In this document: piece after piece, positions 1-11,508 of the stretch
Numbering within the stretch: position 1 is the stretch's first letter
How the letters are laid out: the number at the start of each line of letters is the position of its first letter
Origin: Parietaria judaica
Taxonomy: Eukaryota > Streptophyta > Magnoliopsida > Rosales > Urticaceae
Length of the DNA stretch: 64,000 bases
NCBI GenBank assembly: GCA_954871525.1
Contig: OX940872.1
Location: forward strand, 26,135,746-26,199,745
Reading direction: 5' to 3'
The notes under the pieces: model-generated
What the model saw: the letters and a program-made list of their open reading frames with translations, nothing else
Databases searched by the model: none
What the model was told of the DNA's origin: nothing
Program-made: the position numbers and the translations under genes

Positions 1-540
1 TTTAATTTTGATTGAAAAATTTAATTTTTTTTCTAACTTTATATATTATATCTAAATTTTGAAAAATATATATTTAAAAACTATCTATCGCAATACTTAT
101 AAATTTTATGATATATACAAACACAGTGAAAACTCTAATTATATACTGTACATTAGCTTTGTATGTAATTTACGTTAAAATACTATATAATATATATACA
201 CACATATAACGAGGAGGGGATTTGTACTGGTCTGGCTCAGATAAATTGAGACCGTTGGATGAGGGTGCAGAGCGACGGTGAGATTGGAGGGAGTGGCAGA
301 GTGAGCAGAGTTGAATGTTTGACCAAATATGGGCTCACTGAGTCACTGATGACGAGTCAAGTCATTCATCACTTTTCATACCCTCTTTAACTGCCACACA
401 CAGTACTATTATTCACAATTAAAAATACTTAAATTGGAGATAATAATTTTTTAAAATTTTTTATATTTCAATCCATTATTATTTATACATTATTGATTAT
501 ACATTAGTAAGTAACATTACCCCTTTGGCGAAATTTGCAG
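1..540. other. AT-rich non-coding start of window, probably intronic
   Basis: No convincing coding frame is visible. The stretch ends in a pyrimidine-containing tract and TTTGCAG at 534-540, which reads as a splice acceptor for the exon at 541-754. It is therefore most likely the last part of an intron of a gene whose upstream exons lie outside the window. Positions 211-380 are less AT-rich but show no recognisable protein. Confidence 0.45.
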
Positions 541-754
541 CACGGCCGGCGGGAGCAGCGCGTCGGGCTCGACGAATGGCCCGGTGACACTCACACCCGC
601 AACGATGGCCTCGCCAGGCTTCAACGGCGGATACAACCCGGGAAGTGGAACGACACCCACGATACCCGACAACGTCGACGAGTCGCGAGCGTCGCGCAAT
701 CACGCGGCCCCAACGCTTGTCGTTTCGTGCGTCCTCGCGCTCTTCTTGTCGTAG
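541..754 (+). CDS. 3'-terminal exon of a probable GPI-anchored cell-surface protein (partial)
   Basis: After the acceptor at 534-540 an open frame from 542 runs 70 codons to TAG at 752-754. The peptide is rich in Gly, Ser, Thr and Pro, then has a charged stretch (NVDESRASRNH), and ends in a short hydrophobic tail (APTLVVSCVLALFLS). A low-complexity linker, a small-residue cleavage region and a C-terminal hydrophobic segment are the layout of a GPI-attachment signal, as in X8-domain plasmodesmal callose-binding proteins and similar wall proteins. The functional domain would be upstream of the window, so the family stays open. GC content is clearly higher than in the flanks, as expected for coding sequence. 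Overlapping frames on both strands are taken as shadows. Confidence 0.5.
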
Positions 755-924
755 CGATCGGGAAAGGGGGTTCGTGGAGTTTTGTTAGAAAGTTGGGGCA
801 AATTTAGCCGTTAATGTGATGGTTTTTATGTTCCATGATGTTACGTATCAGCCAAGCTTCCTTTTTTCTTCATCTATATTAGCTTAGATTTGGTCAAAAC
901 TTTGTAGACCAAACATTCATTTTA

Positions 925-2058
925 GGGTTAATTGCGGCAAAAATACCCAACCTTTGGTCAAATTCTCTGCTGTGTATACAACCTCCGTAAATGGCGGTAA
1001 AAGTACCCAGACTTAGCATTTGGGAGTTGACCGAGAATATCTATCTATGTGGCAATCAGCCTTTGCCACATGGCACGCCACATGGCACTTGGCCGCCACG
1101 TGGCATGCCACGTAATTATTATTTTATTAAATATTTTTTTAAAAATATATATTTTTTAATTAATTATTAAAAAAAACTTTTTAATTTTTTAAAAAAATAA
1201 AATTATTTTTTCCATAAAAACCAATAATGAATATTTAAATATAATTATTCATTTTAGAAATAAATAAAGAAAAAAATTCTCCTTTCACGGTTCACTCAAG
1301 CTCCGCCTCCGATCCGGTTTACGGGTGAAACGAAATCGCTTAATATGTTTAATAATAATAATAACCAATAATAATCATATGATTATTTAACGATAAATTT
1401 TTTAAAAAAGAATAATATATAAATAAATAAAACATATTAAACAATTATTATTATTCTAAAATGCAAACAAATAAAAATAATTTTTCATTAAATATAAATA
1501 TGACTACTATTTTTTGTTTTTGAATAAGTGGTGTGTATATAATTATGTCTTGACTTTTTAAACATTATGTATGTGTTTATTATTTATTATTATTAAACAT
1601 ATTAAACAATTTTATTCGACGTGTGAACCGGACCGGAAACGGAGTTCAAGTGAACCGTGAGCGGTGAAAATTAATTCGTTCTACCCACTTTTTTAAAAAT
1701 AAAATTATAACCAATAATGAATATTAAATTTAAATATTCTTTATTTGTTATTATTAACAAAAATTATTAAAATAAAAAATAAAAAAAATTGTTTAAAAAA
1801 TAAAAACAATTTCGTTTAAAAAAATATTTTTTTAAAAAAAATTAATTTTTTTTAAATAAAATAATAATTACGTGGCATGCCACGTGGCAGCCAAGTGCCA
1901 TGTGGCATGCCACGTGGCAAAGACTGATTGCCACATAGATAGATATTCTCGGTCAACTCCCAAATACTAAGTTTGGGTACTTTTGCTGCCATTTACGGAG
2001 GTTGTATACACAGCAGAGAATTTGACCAAAGGTTGGGTATTTTTGCCGCAATTAACCC
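925..2058. mobile_element. Palindromic non-autonomous Mutator-like element (MULE-MITE) with 9-bp TSD
   Basis: The element begins GGGTTAATTGCGGCAAAAAT and its right end is the reverse complement of the same sequence. The arms match closely for about 200 bp (925-1135 with 1860-2058). An inner pair (about 1272-1330 with 1614-1673) is also inverted, so the whole 1134-bp unit is a long imperfect palindrome. TTCATTTTA flanks both sides exactly (916-924 and 2059-2067), a 9-bp target duplication typical of Mutator-like transposons. It encodes no transposase. The arms carry repeated CCACGTGGCA-type words. Confidence 0.88.
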
Positions 2059-2667
2059 TTCATTTTAATAGTACCAAGCATTTGGCTTTTTTTTATATAT
2101 ATTTAAATTAGTACTTATGAATAGGGTGAATTTGAGAAGAAAAAAAACAATGTTATAAGTGGCCAAGAACTGGGCAATATTAAAAAAAAAAAAAAAAAAT
2201 TAACGTGGGCAAATTTTTAAAAAGTTTGGGTATATATGACAAAAACCGGACAATATCAATATATATATATAGATATATTTGTTACATACGATGAGAAAAT
2301 AGCGTTACGATCCAAAAACGAACTTTTTTTCTTTCTCTCTTTATTATAAAGAAAAAATGATAAACTGTTCCGACCTATCCTTCGAGAATAAGGTCGGACA
2401 CTCTCGTGCTCGAAGAAGCATCGTAAATGGCATAAATAAAAATACAATAAATAGACTATATGTGGAAGAACAAGCTACGTTTTTTTTTTTTTTTTTTGAA
2501 TGGAAATATAAACATATAACATATAAATGAGATATATATATATATAAAAAAAAAATTATATTATTCTTGTGATATCATTCATAAAGATATCAGTATGGAC
2601 TGAAAATTATTTATGATTTTTTTTTTTATGTATATCTTCTATTCGACTTTGTTCTTGTAGCATTGAA
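2059..2667. other. 3' flank of the purple acid phosphatase gene
   Basis: AT-rich sequence with homopolymer A and T runs and short TA repeats. It should include the 3' UTR and polyadenylation region of the minus-strand phosphatase gene. No supportable gene is seen. Confidence 0.5.
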
Positions 2668-5600
2668 CTAATTGGCATTAGGGCATTTCTCGGGCTGCCG
2701 GACAATGTAAATCTGGTCGCCGGAGACACTGTACATGTCCTTGTTCCGGTGCCAACTCCATAACGCATGAGTCTCATTTTTCACCTGCAAATTAAATAAA
2801 TAAAAATTAACCTCACGATAAGTCGATAAATAAATGTGTTCTTCCTAAGCAAGATCCCTAAAACGAGTTTTTTTTTTTTTTTTAAGAAAAAATGCTAAAA
2901 CTTGGTATAGTGATTACGATAAATCATTTGACAACATTTGTGCTCAAAACGGTATCATTCACGAAATGACATCACCTTACTCACTCCAATCAAACGAAGT
3001 AACCGAACCTAAAATCTCTCTCTCTTTTTTTTTCTTCAATTTCGTGTAATTTATTTAAAAAGATAATAATAAAAAAGGTTTCTATAAGACAATCATTTTG
3101 ACACAATTCTATATATTTAGTTAGCGTGGGAGACAAGGAAACACACCTCTAAAATTCCATGGCCAAAGCTGCTCTCTCTGTATGCACTGTACTCAGGCTG
3201 TTCATCCCAACAAAACTTGCCCTTAGCCGGACCGGATGTGAAATTAAACGCGCAATACCCACCGATGAATGTGTCTGGCGTCTCAGACAGAACCGGGCAG
3301 TTCCCAGGCTCGTCGGCGTGTGGAATGGCCATTTTTTCTGTGTTCCCACCATCGCCAACCGTTATATAAACCGGAGCACAGGGGTCCAAAGTGTAATTGT
3401 AAACCCGGTTTGATCTTTCATATGCGTGAACCTGCATCCAAAGAGCCCTCAAATATTGGTTTTTAGTTGATCTGGAAATTTTGTACCTGCCATTTTGAAT
3501 CGATATTTTATGATAAAAATCGGGACCAGCTTCAAAAAATCGGGAACCCGTATATCCCGGTCCTGATTTTTCTAAATGATTTTTTTTGAAACCAGGAATA
3601 TATATTAAAAAAAAACCGGGTTATTTCCTACCCATTTTTGTAGAGGTGAAACTTTTCTACCAGTTACCGATACAAGTTTATAATCGATGTTTTACGATGA
3701 AATGCCAGAACGATCTTAAAAAATCGGGAAACCCGTTATCCCCGTCCTGATTCTGTTAAATGAATTTTGTTAAAGCCTTTTATTTGCTGGTACGATTACC
3801 CGTGTCCCGGTTGTTATTTTATTTTTACCAAGTACGGATATAAAACCGGTAACATAATGGTTTTTTTAGTGGTACTGGTAATCGGCCACTAAATATGAAG
3901 ATTTTTATGTCATCCGTAATGAGTTGTAAAGTACCGAAAAACTGAACGGGACCAAAAAGCCTCCAAATACCGGATCCCGGGTTTCAACCCTCAGTGTTGG
4001 AAACAATGAAAGTTTGTGAATGGAGTGTCGAGTGCTTACGTGTCCGTTGAAGACCAAGTCAACGCCGTGGTGGTAGAGCAAGTCTTCCATCGCCACTCGC
4101 ATGCACTCGACTTCTCTGTAGTGAGCAGTGTAGGTGCTGTACCAAGGAGCGTGCCACGTGGCAACCAGCCACGGCGTCACTTTCCGGTCAACGCTCGCCA
4201 GGTCACTCTCCAGCCACTTGTACTGCTCAGCTGTGTCAAAAGTCATTAATTTTTCACATTTTTGGCATCTCCAGTGTTTCCTTGTATCTCAAGTTACAAG
4301 TTCAAATGCTCAACCCCTTGTGATAACCTTACTGACATCGAAAAAACGATAATGTCGAAAGACTTTTGACGTACAAACTTACATGTTTTGCCGTAGGGAG
4401 CGTAGGAACCAAGCATTATGAAGTGAATGCCTCCGACGTTGAAAGAATAGTAGAACGTCGACGATGATCTGCTCTCTTTTGAAGGGAATGCGAATCGGGA
4501 ACTGTAAGCCACGAATGTTTGATTTTCGGCCTGGTTTTCGATCTCATGGTTCCCTTCGATCACCATTATCGGAACTTTCGAGATCAGAGGCTCCATATAC
4601 CTTGCAGAAGATCATGACATGGATTTTATAGAGAAAATTGTCCGAGAGATGGTTTTGGCATAGCGTAGATTTATCGTTTAGAAAATAGTTCGAGAATCGT
4701 TGTCGCACGAGATCATATCAAGCAAAATGAACAAAGAAATGAAAAATACCTTCCCCAATAATCCCAGCGAGGTTGATACGTTTCATGAATCGGAGTATCC
4801 GAAAACGTGCACGAATAGCAGTTCGACCCGGTTCCGTTGGTGAGGTACATGTTGGCGTAGCAGACATCACCAGCTAGAAGAATCAGATCGGGATGGTTGC
4901 TCGCCATGTGCTCCACCGTCGATGTCGTGTTGTACGTGAGGCCGAGATCGCCCACCACTGCGATTCTGCTGGGATAGCTCGTTGGCCCGGGAATTGGCAT
5001 GGTCCGGAAGAAATACACCTTGCTCATTCCTTGCATAGGATCTCCACATTGGTACTGATACAGTGTGCTTGGTCTCAATCCTGCAGAATATTAAGGGATA
5101 AATGCTCGGTATTTATACGCGTTTCGGGTTTATATTAACTATTGCTTATGTTGCACGTCAACGCAAAATCGAAGTAGTAGTTTGAAAAAATGGACTTGAA
5201 ATTGCACAAATAGGCCAAGGAAGGGAGAATAATGTAACAATTAAAGAAAAAATACGACGAAATAGCGGTTTAGGACGAGAAATACCTCGAAGACGAACAT
5301 GGTGTATGATTCCGGAAGTGTAGTTTTGGAGGCCTTCGAAAGGGTAGAGCTGACTGTAGACGAGCGAATCGCCTCTCACCTTCTTGTTCAGAGGATGTCC
5401 GTACCGTCCGTACACGACGACGCTGTCCACGCTTGTCGGGTCCAACGGAGCTATGTCGTCTCCGATTTGAAATTCTCCTGCAATAGCTCAGAGCAAAGGA
5501 CATTATGAGATAACATTAGCCCCTCATTTATGATGGATGTGCGGATTTGGCCCGTCTGTTACAGAAATACCGGAAACGACCCCTTTACACCCTCAACACA

Positions 5601-5903
5601 TAAACCCTTTTCCACATCTCAAGTTTTCAATCAAAATATTGCTTGTATTTATGTTCTGTAATATGTAAATATATATATACACAATTATACATAGTGTGAG
5701 AGTTTATATACGATTTATTATTGGATTTAAAAGAATATAATTGGCTAATCAACAACAAGTATATTTGTCCGGTTCTTAATAAATAACAAACTTTCCTCTA
5801 AACTGGGACCGGAACATGGCCCGGTTTTGAAAATTTAGACCAGCCGGCCGATAAAAACAAAAGCATCGAAAACGCGCAAATGGCGTTGTTACAAATATGT
5901 AAA

Positions 5904-5941
<38 letters not shown>

Positions 5942-6196
5942 CGTGATCCAAGAAATCCAAACAGAATTACAGTTGGCAGAGAGAGACACGGAAACTTGTT
6001 CCGGCTCAAAGGCGGACACGGTTCTCTGAAGCCTGGGGTCCGTGTTGGGCAAGTCGACGGCGTTGCCTCTGAAGCTCGTGTCCAACGGCACCGTCACCGG
6101 CCTGAACGGCCCTTCCAGCGTCGTCGGAATCGCAACCGTGTGGCCATTGGAGGTCAGGAAGAGCAGGAGCAATGTGATAAAGGGAAGCAAAGCCAT
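2668..6196 (-). CDS. PAP15: Purple acid phosphatase, PAP15/PAP23 type (possible phytase)
   Basis: Seven exons: 6196-5941, 5477-5286, 5080-4750, 4600-4383, 4230-4040, 3431-3147 and 2784-2668. They sum to 1590 nt and a 529-residue protein, normal for this group. ATG at 6196 opens a hydrophobic secretory signal (MALLPFITLLLLFLTSNG). All seven dinuclear-metal ligands are visible: D194 (GDLG), D221 and Y224 (GDVCY), N276 (GNHE), H359 (ATWH), and H396 and H398 (GHVH, split by the exon 5/6 junction). The family hydrolyses phosphate monoesters in the wall, vacuole or secretory path, and PAP15 members can act on phytate. The PAP15 assignment rests on overall resemblance. A TATA box lies about 130 bp upstream of the start codon. 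Confidence 0.93.
3497..3780. repeat. Diverged tandem duplication inside a phosphatase intron
   Basis: About 100 bp starting at 3497 recur from 3681 with a period near 184 bp. Both copies hold AATCGAT, an AAAAATCGGGAA word and a CCCGTnnTCCC word, then AAATGA and a T-rich end. It lies wholly in the intron between exons 5 and 6 and does not touch the splice sites. Confidence 0.7.
5908..5939. repeat. (GA)n microsatellite at the first intron donor of the phosphatase gene
   Basis: About sixteen GA units abut the donor site. On the gene strand the intron begins GT followed directly by a CT run. Confidence 0.95.
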
Positions 6197-6321
6197 GAAA
6201 AACGACAACAAAGACAAAGCTGAAAGTGTCTGTCGTCGTCACGGGTTGGCTAAGAATTCTGATGAGAAAGACAAACGTGAAAGATATTAATGATTGTTGC
6301 ACTTCTAAGTAATATATAGCA

Positions 6322-6332
6322 TGTATTTATAG
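6322..6332 (-). promoter_or_regulatory. TATA box of the purple acid phosphatase gene
   Basis: On the minus strand this reads CTATAAATACA, about 130 bp upstream of the ATG at 6196. It would place transcription start near 6295 and give a 5' UTR of roughly 100 nt. Confidence 0.6.
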
Positions 6333-6805
6333 GAGTATATCATGTGTGTATAGTGTATACTATACGCACATAAAATATTATATATATAAATACATCGAGT
6401 ATACATTACTAATAGTTATACCTCATGTTTATAAGCTTAATATTAGTTTGTCCTTGAGTATATTCTTTTTTATGGATTTGATGTACTTTTTAAGTTTAAA
6501 TATAAATCAAATGCTCCACCAGCCAATTAATGTAATGATTTTCTGTTAAATCATAAGGAAAATCGTCATGTTTATGGTGAAAACGACGAGTTATGAGGCT
6601 TAATGGTTAGCGGATGGTGGAAACCGAAAAAAGACGGGCCAGGAGAGAATAACAGACAAGGAAATGTCACGTTGGGATAAAAAATTTAAGATTTAAAAAA
6701 AAATAAAAATAAAAATTGTCAAATCGTTAAGAGTTAATATAGCAAATGAAGTTTTTTTATTGCTTAAAAGTCCATAGAGCAATATTTACTCTTAGAATTT
6801 ATATG

Positions 6806-6836
<31 letters not shown>

Positions 6837-9046
6837 ATTTGGGAGTTATGGCTTTGCAACATGAATAAGGGCTTTATTGGTATTATTTAAGGAAAAAGGT
6901 TGAGTTTTTAGTTATTGGGCAAAAGACTCGTTTCAGAAGCAACTGAACTGTCAACTAGTTGCCGACTTGGACAGAGCCTTTACCCATAAAATATGCAGGG
7001 ACATTTTTGTATACTAAAATTACATTAATAACCTTTCATTTTTTATTTTTTTTTGTATAAAAAATATGTGGGTTTCGGTTTTTGCACCCAAAATCATTTT
7101 TATTTGAAAACGGTAACCGATATTATAACTAGGCGATATTCGGTGTAAGATTCGGTTTCCGTCTTTTTTTATTATTATTTTAAAGCCATCTTCAATTAAA
7201 TAAATTAAGATCATAGTTTATAGCTTCATATTAGATTTAATATCTTCAATGTCATGTCGTATATATATAGCATATTCTTTCCGTAACATTATTTATTATT
7301 TCCTTCATTGTTATTGTCCAAAATTCATGTGACATGCTCATTTCGATGAATTTACCTTATGTAATTATATATTTAAGTCAACCAATCATTCATTTCGAGT
7401 TACATTTGTAAACAATATTATAATTTAAGTCTACCTCGTAATTCGAGCTTTATTTCCCAGATAAATCTCACAAATCAAACTATAATATTTCATAATAATA
7501 CAAGTTTTATTTGGATCCAAAAAAAAAAAAATACAAGTTTTATTTGACTTTGTTGAGCAAAATAAATAGATGGAAACTCTTTGTGAAGCATTATTTGGGG
7601 AGAGAAAAATAATAATAATATAATTTTTACTTGAGAATAAAAACATGCCTTGATCAAGTTTAATAATGTCTTAATAATAATGATCCTGATACGGTTGTTT
7701 AATTCATGCACTTCAACACAAGAAAAATTGATTTAATTAAATAAAAAAGGGGGAAACACGGTATAAGTACTCATAGTCTTTGATTTGTCTTCATTAAGTC
7801 CATGCTCCTTTTTTTCCGGTGAAAGTCCCCAAACTTTGATTTTATCTCCCCATCCCTTCCGTCCCGTTTATGTCCATAACCGTCAATGAGTTCCACGTGT
7901 CATCCATGGAGCCCATTTGAGATAATCATGGCATAAGTACACGTAGTCTTTCAGAGTCATTTGAAAGACTGCAGGTACTTATGCTGCAATAATCTCAAAG
8001 GGCTATATGAGTGACACGTGGCAATCATTATCAGTTGTGGACGGAAATGTGACGGAAGGATTTGGGAGACAAAACATGAGCTTGGGAACTTTCGCCGACG
8101 TAAAAAGAAAGGGAACTTATACCACAATTTTCCCAATAAAAAATGTATTATTTGGATCTTATGCGTGTCTGTGTGAGTGGTATGACATAACTTTGGTCAA
8201 TCCAAACATTTATATCATGTTTAAATTGATCTTGTTTGGTATTTAATAACACATGATAGCTGTCTAGTCTAATTTAGTAATTTATAATCCATCAAATGAA
8301 AACAAACCTCTAAAGAAGGATCTTTTGTGGAAACTACAAGAAAACATGTATAATTTTTTTTTAATATAATTTTTTTTGCCATAAACATTTATAAATTATT
8401 GTTGTTGAATAAGATGGATTGTCGAGAGGTAAGCGAATATGGCTTATTACACTCACGGTTTCCGACGAGTGTCGGAAAAATTACAATTCAACACGGCCTC
8501 TAATTTGAGGGAATCGAAAATCAACCTTTACCAATCACTAAAATAATACTTGAGCTAATCAAATTAAGCAGCTAAGCCTAAGTTAAATCGCATTTGGTTT
8601 TAACATCCAAAAACCAAACATATTCGGATTAAGAACATCGTCGTGTATTACGCGTAATATGTAAGAACGTACACATATTAAGAAACCCTCACGTATTAAT
8701 ATACGCGTAGTAGTCAAGACTCAAGACTCGAGAGTAAATGGCGTAAATCCCCACCGGAGCTTTAATCGTTGGCGAAATAGCCCCCAATCTTATAAGTTTT
8801 TGCTGATACACTTCATGATCTCTTTAGTTTACATTTTGGAATGAACATGGGGATTTCTGCCGAAAACATTAGAGTTCAGGGGGTATTTCCACCAAAAAAA
8901 ATTGAAGTTTAGGGGGCACACTGCTCACTGTTGGAACGATCAGGGGCATTCCTGCCTTTTCTCTATTTATAAGCATATAGAGATTAAGATAAAAATCCTC
9001 TCAAATTATGCTCATAACACTCCTAACTGATGCCCTACATATATTC
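6333..9046. other. Intergenic region between the phosphatase promoter and the SLD5 3' end
   Basis: AT-rich, with a TA microsatellite near 6808-6834 and one MITE at 7749-8134. About 8740-8965 holds a dispersed low-complexity repeat built from phrases such as GGGGGTATTTCCACC and CAGGGGCATTCC. No protein or RNA gene can be supported here. Confidence 0.6.
7749..8134. mobile_element. MITE with 9-bp target duplication (Mutator-like)
   Basis: Terminal repeats pair GGGGGAAACACGGTATAAGT on the left with the reverse complement of the right end (GGGAAAATTGTGGTATAAGT). AATAAAAAA is present exactly on both sides (7740-7748 and 8135-8143). Inside, about 7918-7998 forms a second hairpin whose arms repeat the GCATAAGTAC and AGTCTTTCA words. 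The 386-bp element has no coding capacity. A poly-A-like target lowers the weight of the duplication slightly. Confidence 0.8.
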
Positions 9047-10664
9047 TCAATACAAGTCAATCTTCCCACCTTCGACTAACTTCTTTATCGGTTTGTACCG
9101 GACGAAGTACAACACATCAGGCTCCATTTCGAACGGCTCTTCTAACGGCCTCTGATTAGTTCTGACATATGAAACACTCGAGCCGGTAAGCAAATTAAAC
9201 GGAATACATTTTTGCAAGAGTGTATCACAGTACATAGTGAAACATGTAGGAATGATTTAATGTATGCTTACCTGTCGTCAGGATTCGCATCATCGCCATC
9301 TTCGAGTTGGATATGCCCGAGATAATCCTTCGTTTTGCAAACGACAAATGTGTCCAACTGCGGTTTCGGGACTGAAAATCACACAGCGATGATCAATATT
9401 AGGAATGGGTTACGAGTAAATGCCTTTGAGCTTTGCCCTCACTAAACTTGTCGCATTTGAGTTACCCCTGTTCGCTAAATATCTGAAAGTTTCTGTTCAA
9501 TTTTAAGCCATGTGCGTAGCGCTTGCTAGATGCAAACGATTCAAACTAAAAACAATTCGGATGAAGTCTAATGCACATAGTTTAAGCTTTGACAAGAACA
9601 GTTATAAGCTTTTGCATTTTTTACAGACGGTTATGATAAGTTTAAGAGCAACGAAAAAGCCATAGCGATTTCAATGAAGAATTACCCATGTCAGTCTCTT
9701 CGCTAATTATGGATTGGTTAAGCGCAGACTGATAATTGTCGGGCAGCCTCGAGAGAATGCTTTCTTCAAGGTGCGTCTTCAAATCACCAGAGCTCCTGAA
9801 ATCACAGCCCGAAGAACAAATCATAAACAAGATTTCATTTTCCCGCTACGTAAAGGGAAATCGCAACGGACCGAAATCTTTACCTCTCGGCAAACACTTT
9901 CTCATCTTTCGAAAGACGACTAAATTGCTCGGGAGTGTTCAAGATGTGGAACATGTACTTCTCAATCTGTCAGCACATCACGCTCCGTCAGAAATGCGCA
10001 AAAGAATAGAAAACAGACCACAACAGCTGAACCATAAACAGAAATAGATCCCGAACACGGTTGTAAAAAGGAAAAAATGGTTATTATAGAACGAGTATTT
10101 TTGTGGTACCGGGTTTTAATTACTGCCCTAAGCTATGGTTCTACCTTCTGAAGTCGAATTCGGAGATACGATCGCAGCAAGAATTGGGTTCTGTCAAGAT
10201 CCATTTGGTATAGAGACACCGTAAGCGGATCGACTCGGCTCTCCTCGAATTCTTCTACCGTCTCTTCCTGTAAAACTCTTAACCGATAAAACTCTTCAAT
10301 CGAGATCAGCTCTGGCTCTAAAATTGTGGATTCGCCAATCAATCAGCTACAGATGAAGCATTATCAATACACAGGCTCATGATTTCCCTTCTGAAACCCT
10401 AAATTAACTAAATTCTGCTTCGTTCATCAATCAATTAGTCACAGATTGGTCATCATCCACCAGAAACCCTAGATTTTACCGGGATTCAAACAAGAGACGT
10501 ACCAGCAAGAGAATCTGCTCTCTGATTCGGGAGATGAGAGCGGTCTCGAAGTGGAGGATCTCCGGCGCGGCCTTCTCCCGGCGCCAAACCCGCTTGAGGT
10601 GATCGACGTCGGTGACAGAAATCAAGGTCTCGTAATCCTCCGATTCGGTTTGAGTGGAATCCAT
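9047..10664 (-). CDS. SLD5: DNA replication complex GINS subunit SLD5
   Basis: Six exons: 10664-10503, 10267-10145, 9966-9884, 9795-9686, 9371-9272 and 9161-9047. They sum to 693 nt and 230 residues, the expected family size. Recognisable blocks in order are LISVTDVDHLKRVWRREK near the N terminus, DLDRTQFLLRSYLRIRL in the helical A domain, IEKYMFHIL, a LPDNYQS region, and the B-domain end EPDVLYFVRYKPIKKL. SLD5 is one of four GINS subunits. With MCM2-7 and CDC45, GINS forms the replicative helicase and connects it to the polymerase. All donors are GT and acceptors AG. The final exon was placed with the acceptor at 9162-9164 because it keeps the frame. No TATA box stands out. Confidence 0.93.
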
Positions 10665-10990
10665 GATCGAATCGAAGAATCAAATGAATCTCTGCTTCGC
10701 TGATGAAGAGTGGAACGGGAAAATGGAGGGAAAATGAAACATTTTTCATTCCGCGCCTAAAATAAATATATAAATATATTAGAAATAGAAAGTATTATTT
10801 GAGGCTTGAGCCCCTCCCTTTCTATGTTTGTTCTAATATAGCTTCTCATTTTCTAAAATGATTATTACAAATCTTTATCTTTTTGTTTGGTCTCTATGTG
10901 CCCCATTGATAAAATAATGATAATGATAATAATTAGAAAAAAAACTAACAAAATGTTAAGTTCTTAGTTTTTACATATATGAAAGGCAGG
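10665..10990. other. SLD5 upstream region, interrupted by an LTR element
   Basis: Probable SLD5 5' UTR and promoter, then AT-rich DNA. The gypsy element starts only about 330 bp upstream of the SLD5 start codon. Confidence 0.5.
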
Positions 10991-10995
10991 CCCGG

Positions 10996-11478
10996 TGATG
11001 CAGAGTTGATGCATACTAGCCCGCTCGACTTTGAACCATCATATCTCTTTACTCGTGTGTCCGTTTTCTGCGTTCTACGTATTGATTCGAAGCTACGGAA
11101 GTTATCTACTCGGAGAAGTCAAAATATATACACAGTTTTATAATTTTAGTGTGTTTTGTGCGGGTTTTAATTTTGTGCGCAGTTTGACGTTTTTACCCTT
11201 TTTATTGTCAGTTTAGTTTTTGACTCTTGGTTGCCTTAGGGTTTCATTTGGGATGAGGTATTTAAGCCTCACTAATGTATTTTGACGGAGTTTTTGGATG
11301 AAGAAAAAAAACCTTGTGTTTTTCCCCAATTTCGTGTTCTTGAGAATTCGATTTTGTTGCCCAAAAATCTGGTATTCATTGTTGAATCAACAGGTTTTCG
11401 GAAGGATTTTGATTGGGTATTCGTGCGTCGAATCAACAATCAAAGTCGGCCTTAGCGGTGTAGTTTGCGCCTGCATCA
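10996..11478 (+). repeat. 5' LTR of the gypsy element
   Basis: 483 bp, TG...CA ends. Contains GAGGTATTTAAGCC (near 11254-11267), a plausible TATA-type core promoter, with the rest of the R/U5 region downstream. Pairs with 15858-16339. Confidence 0.93.
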
Positions 11479-11481
11479 GTT

Positions 11482-11494
11482 TGGTATCAGAGCC
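11482..11494 (+). other. Primer-binding site, initiator tRNA-Met type
   Basis: TGGTATCAGAGCC lies three bases after the LTR end and matches the 3' end complement of initiator Met tRNA used by many plant LTR elements. Confidence 0.85.
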
Positions 11495-11508
11495 TTACGA
11501 TCGTGACG

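Noticed and set aside
535..807. 90-codon Arg-rich frame on the plus strand
   Set aside because: It overlaps the GPI-type exon in another frame and has the Arg-rich look of a GC-rich shadow.
5906..6223. Open frame through the (GA)n repeat on the plus strand
   Set aside because: It is antisense to the first phosphatase exon and starts in a microsatellite.
11503..11505. Alternative GTG start for gag six bases upstream
   Set aside because: The ATG at 11509 fits the eukaryotic start and the conserved MPPRR beginning.
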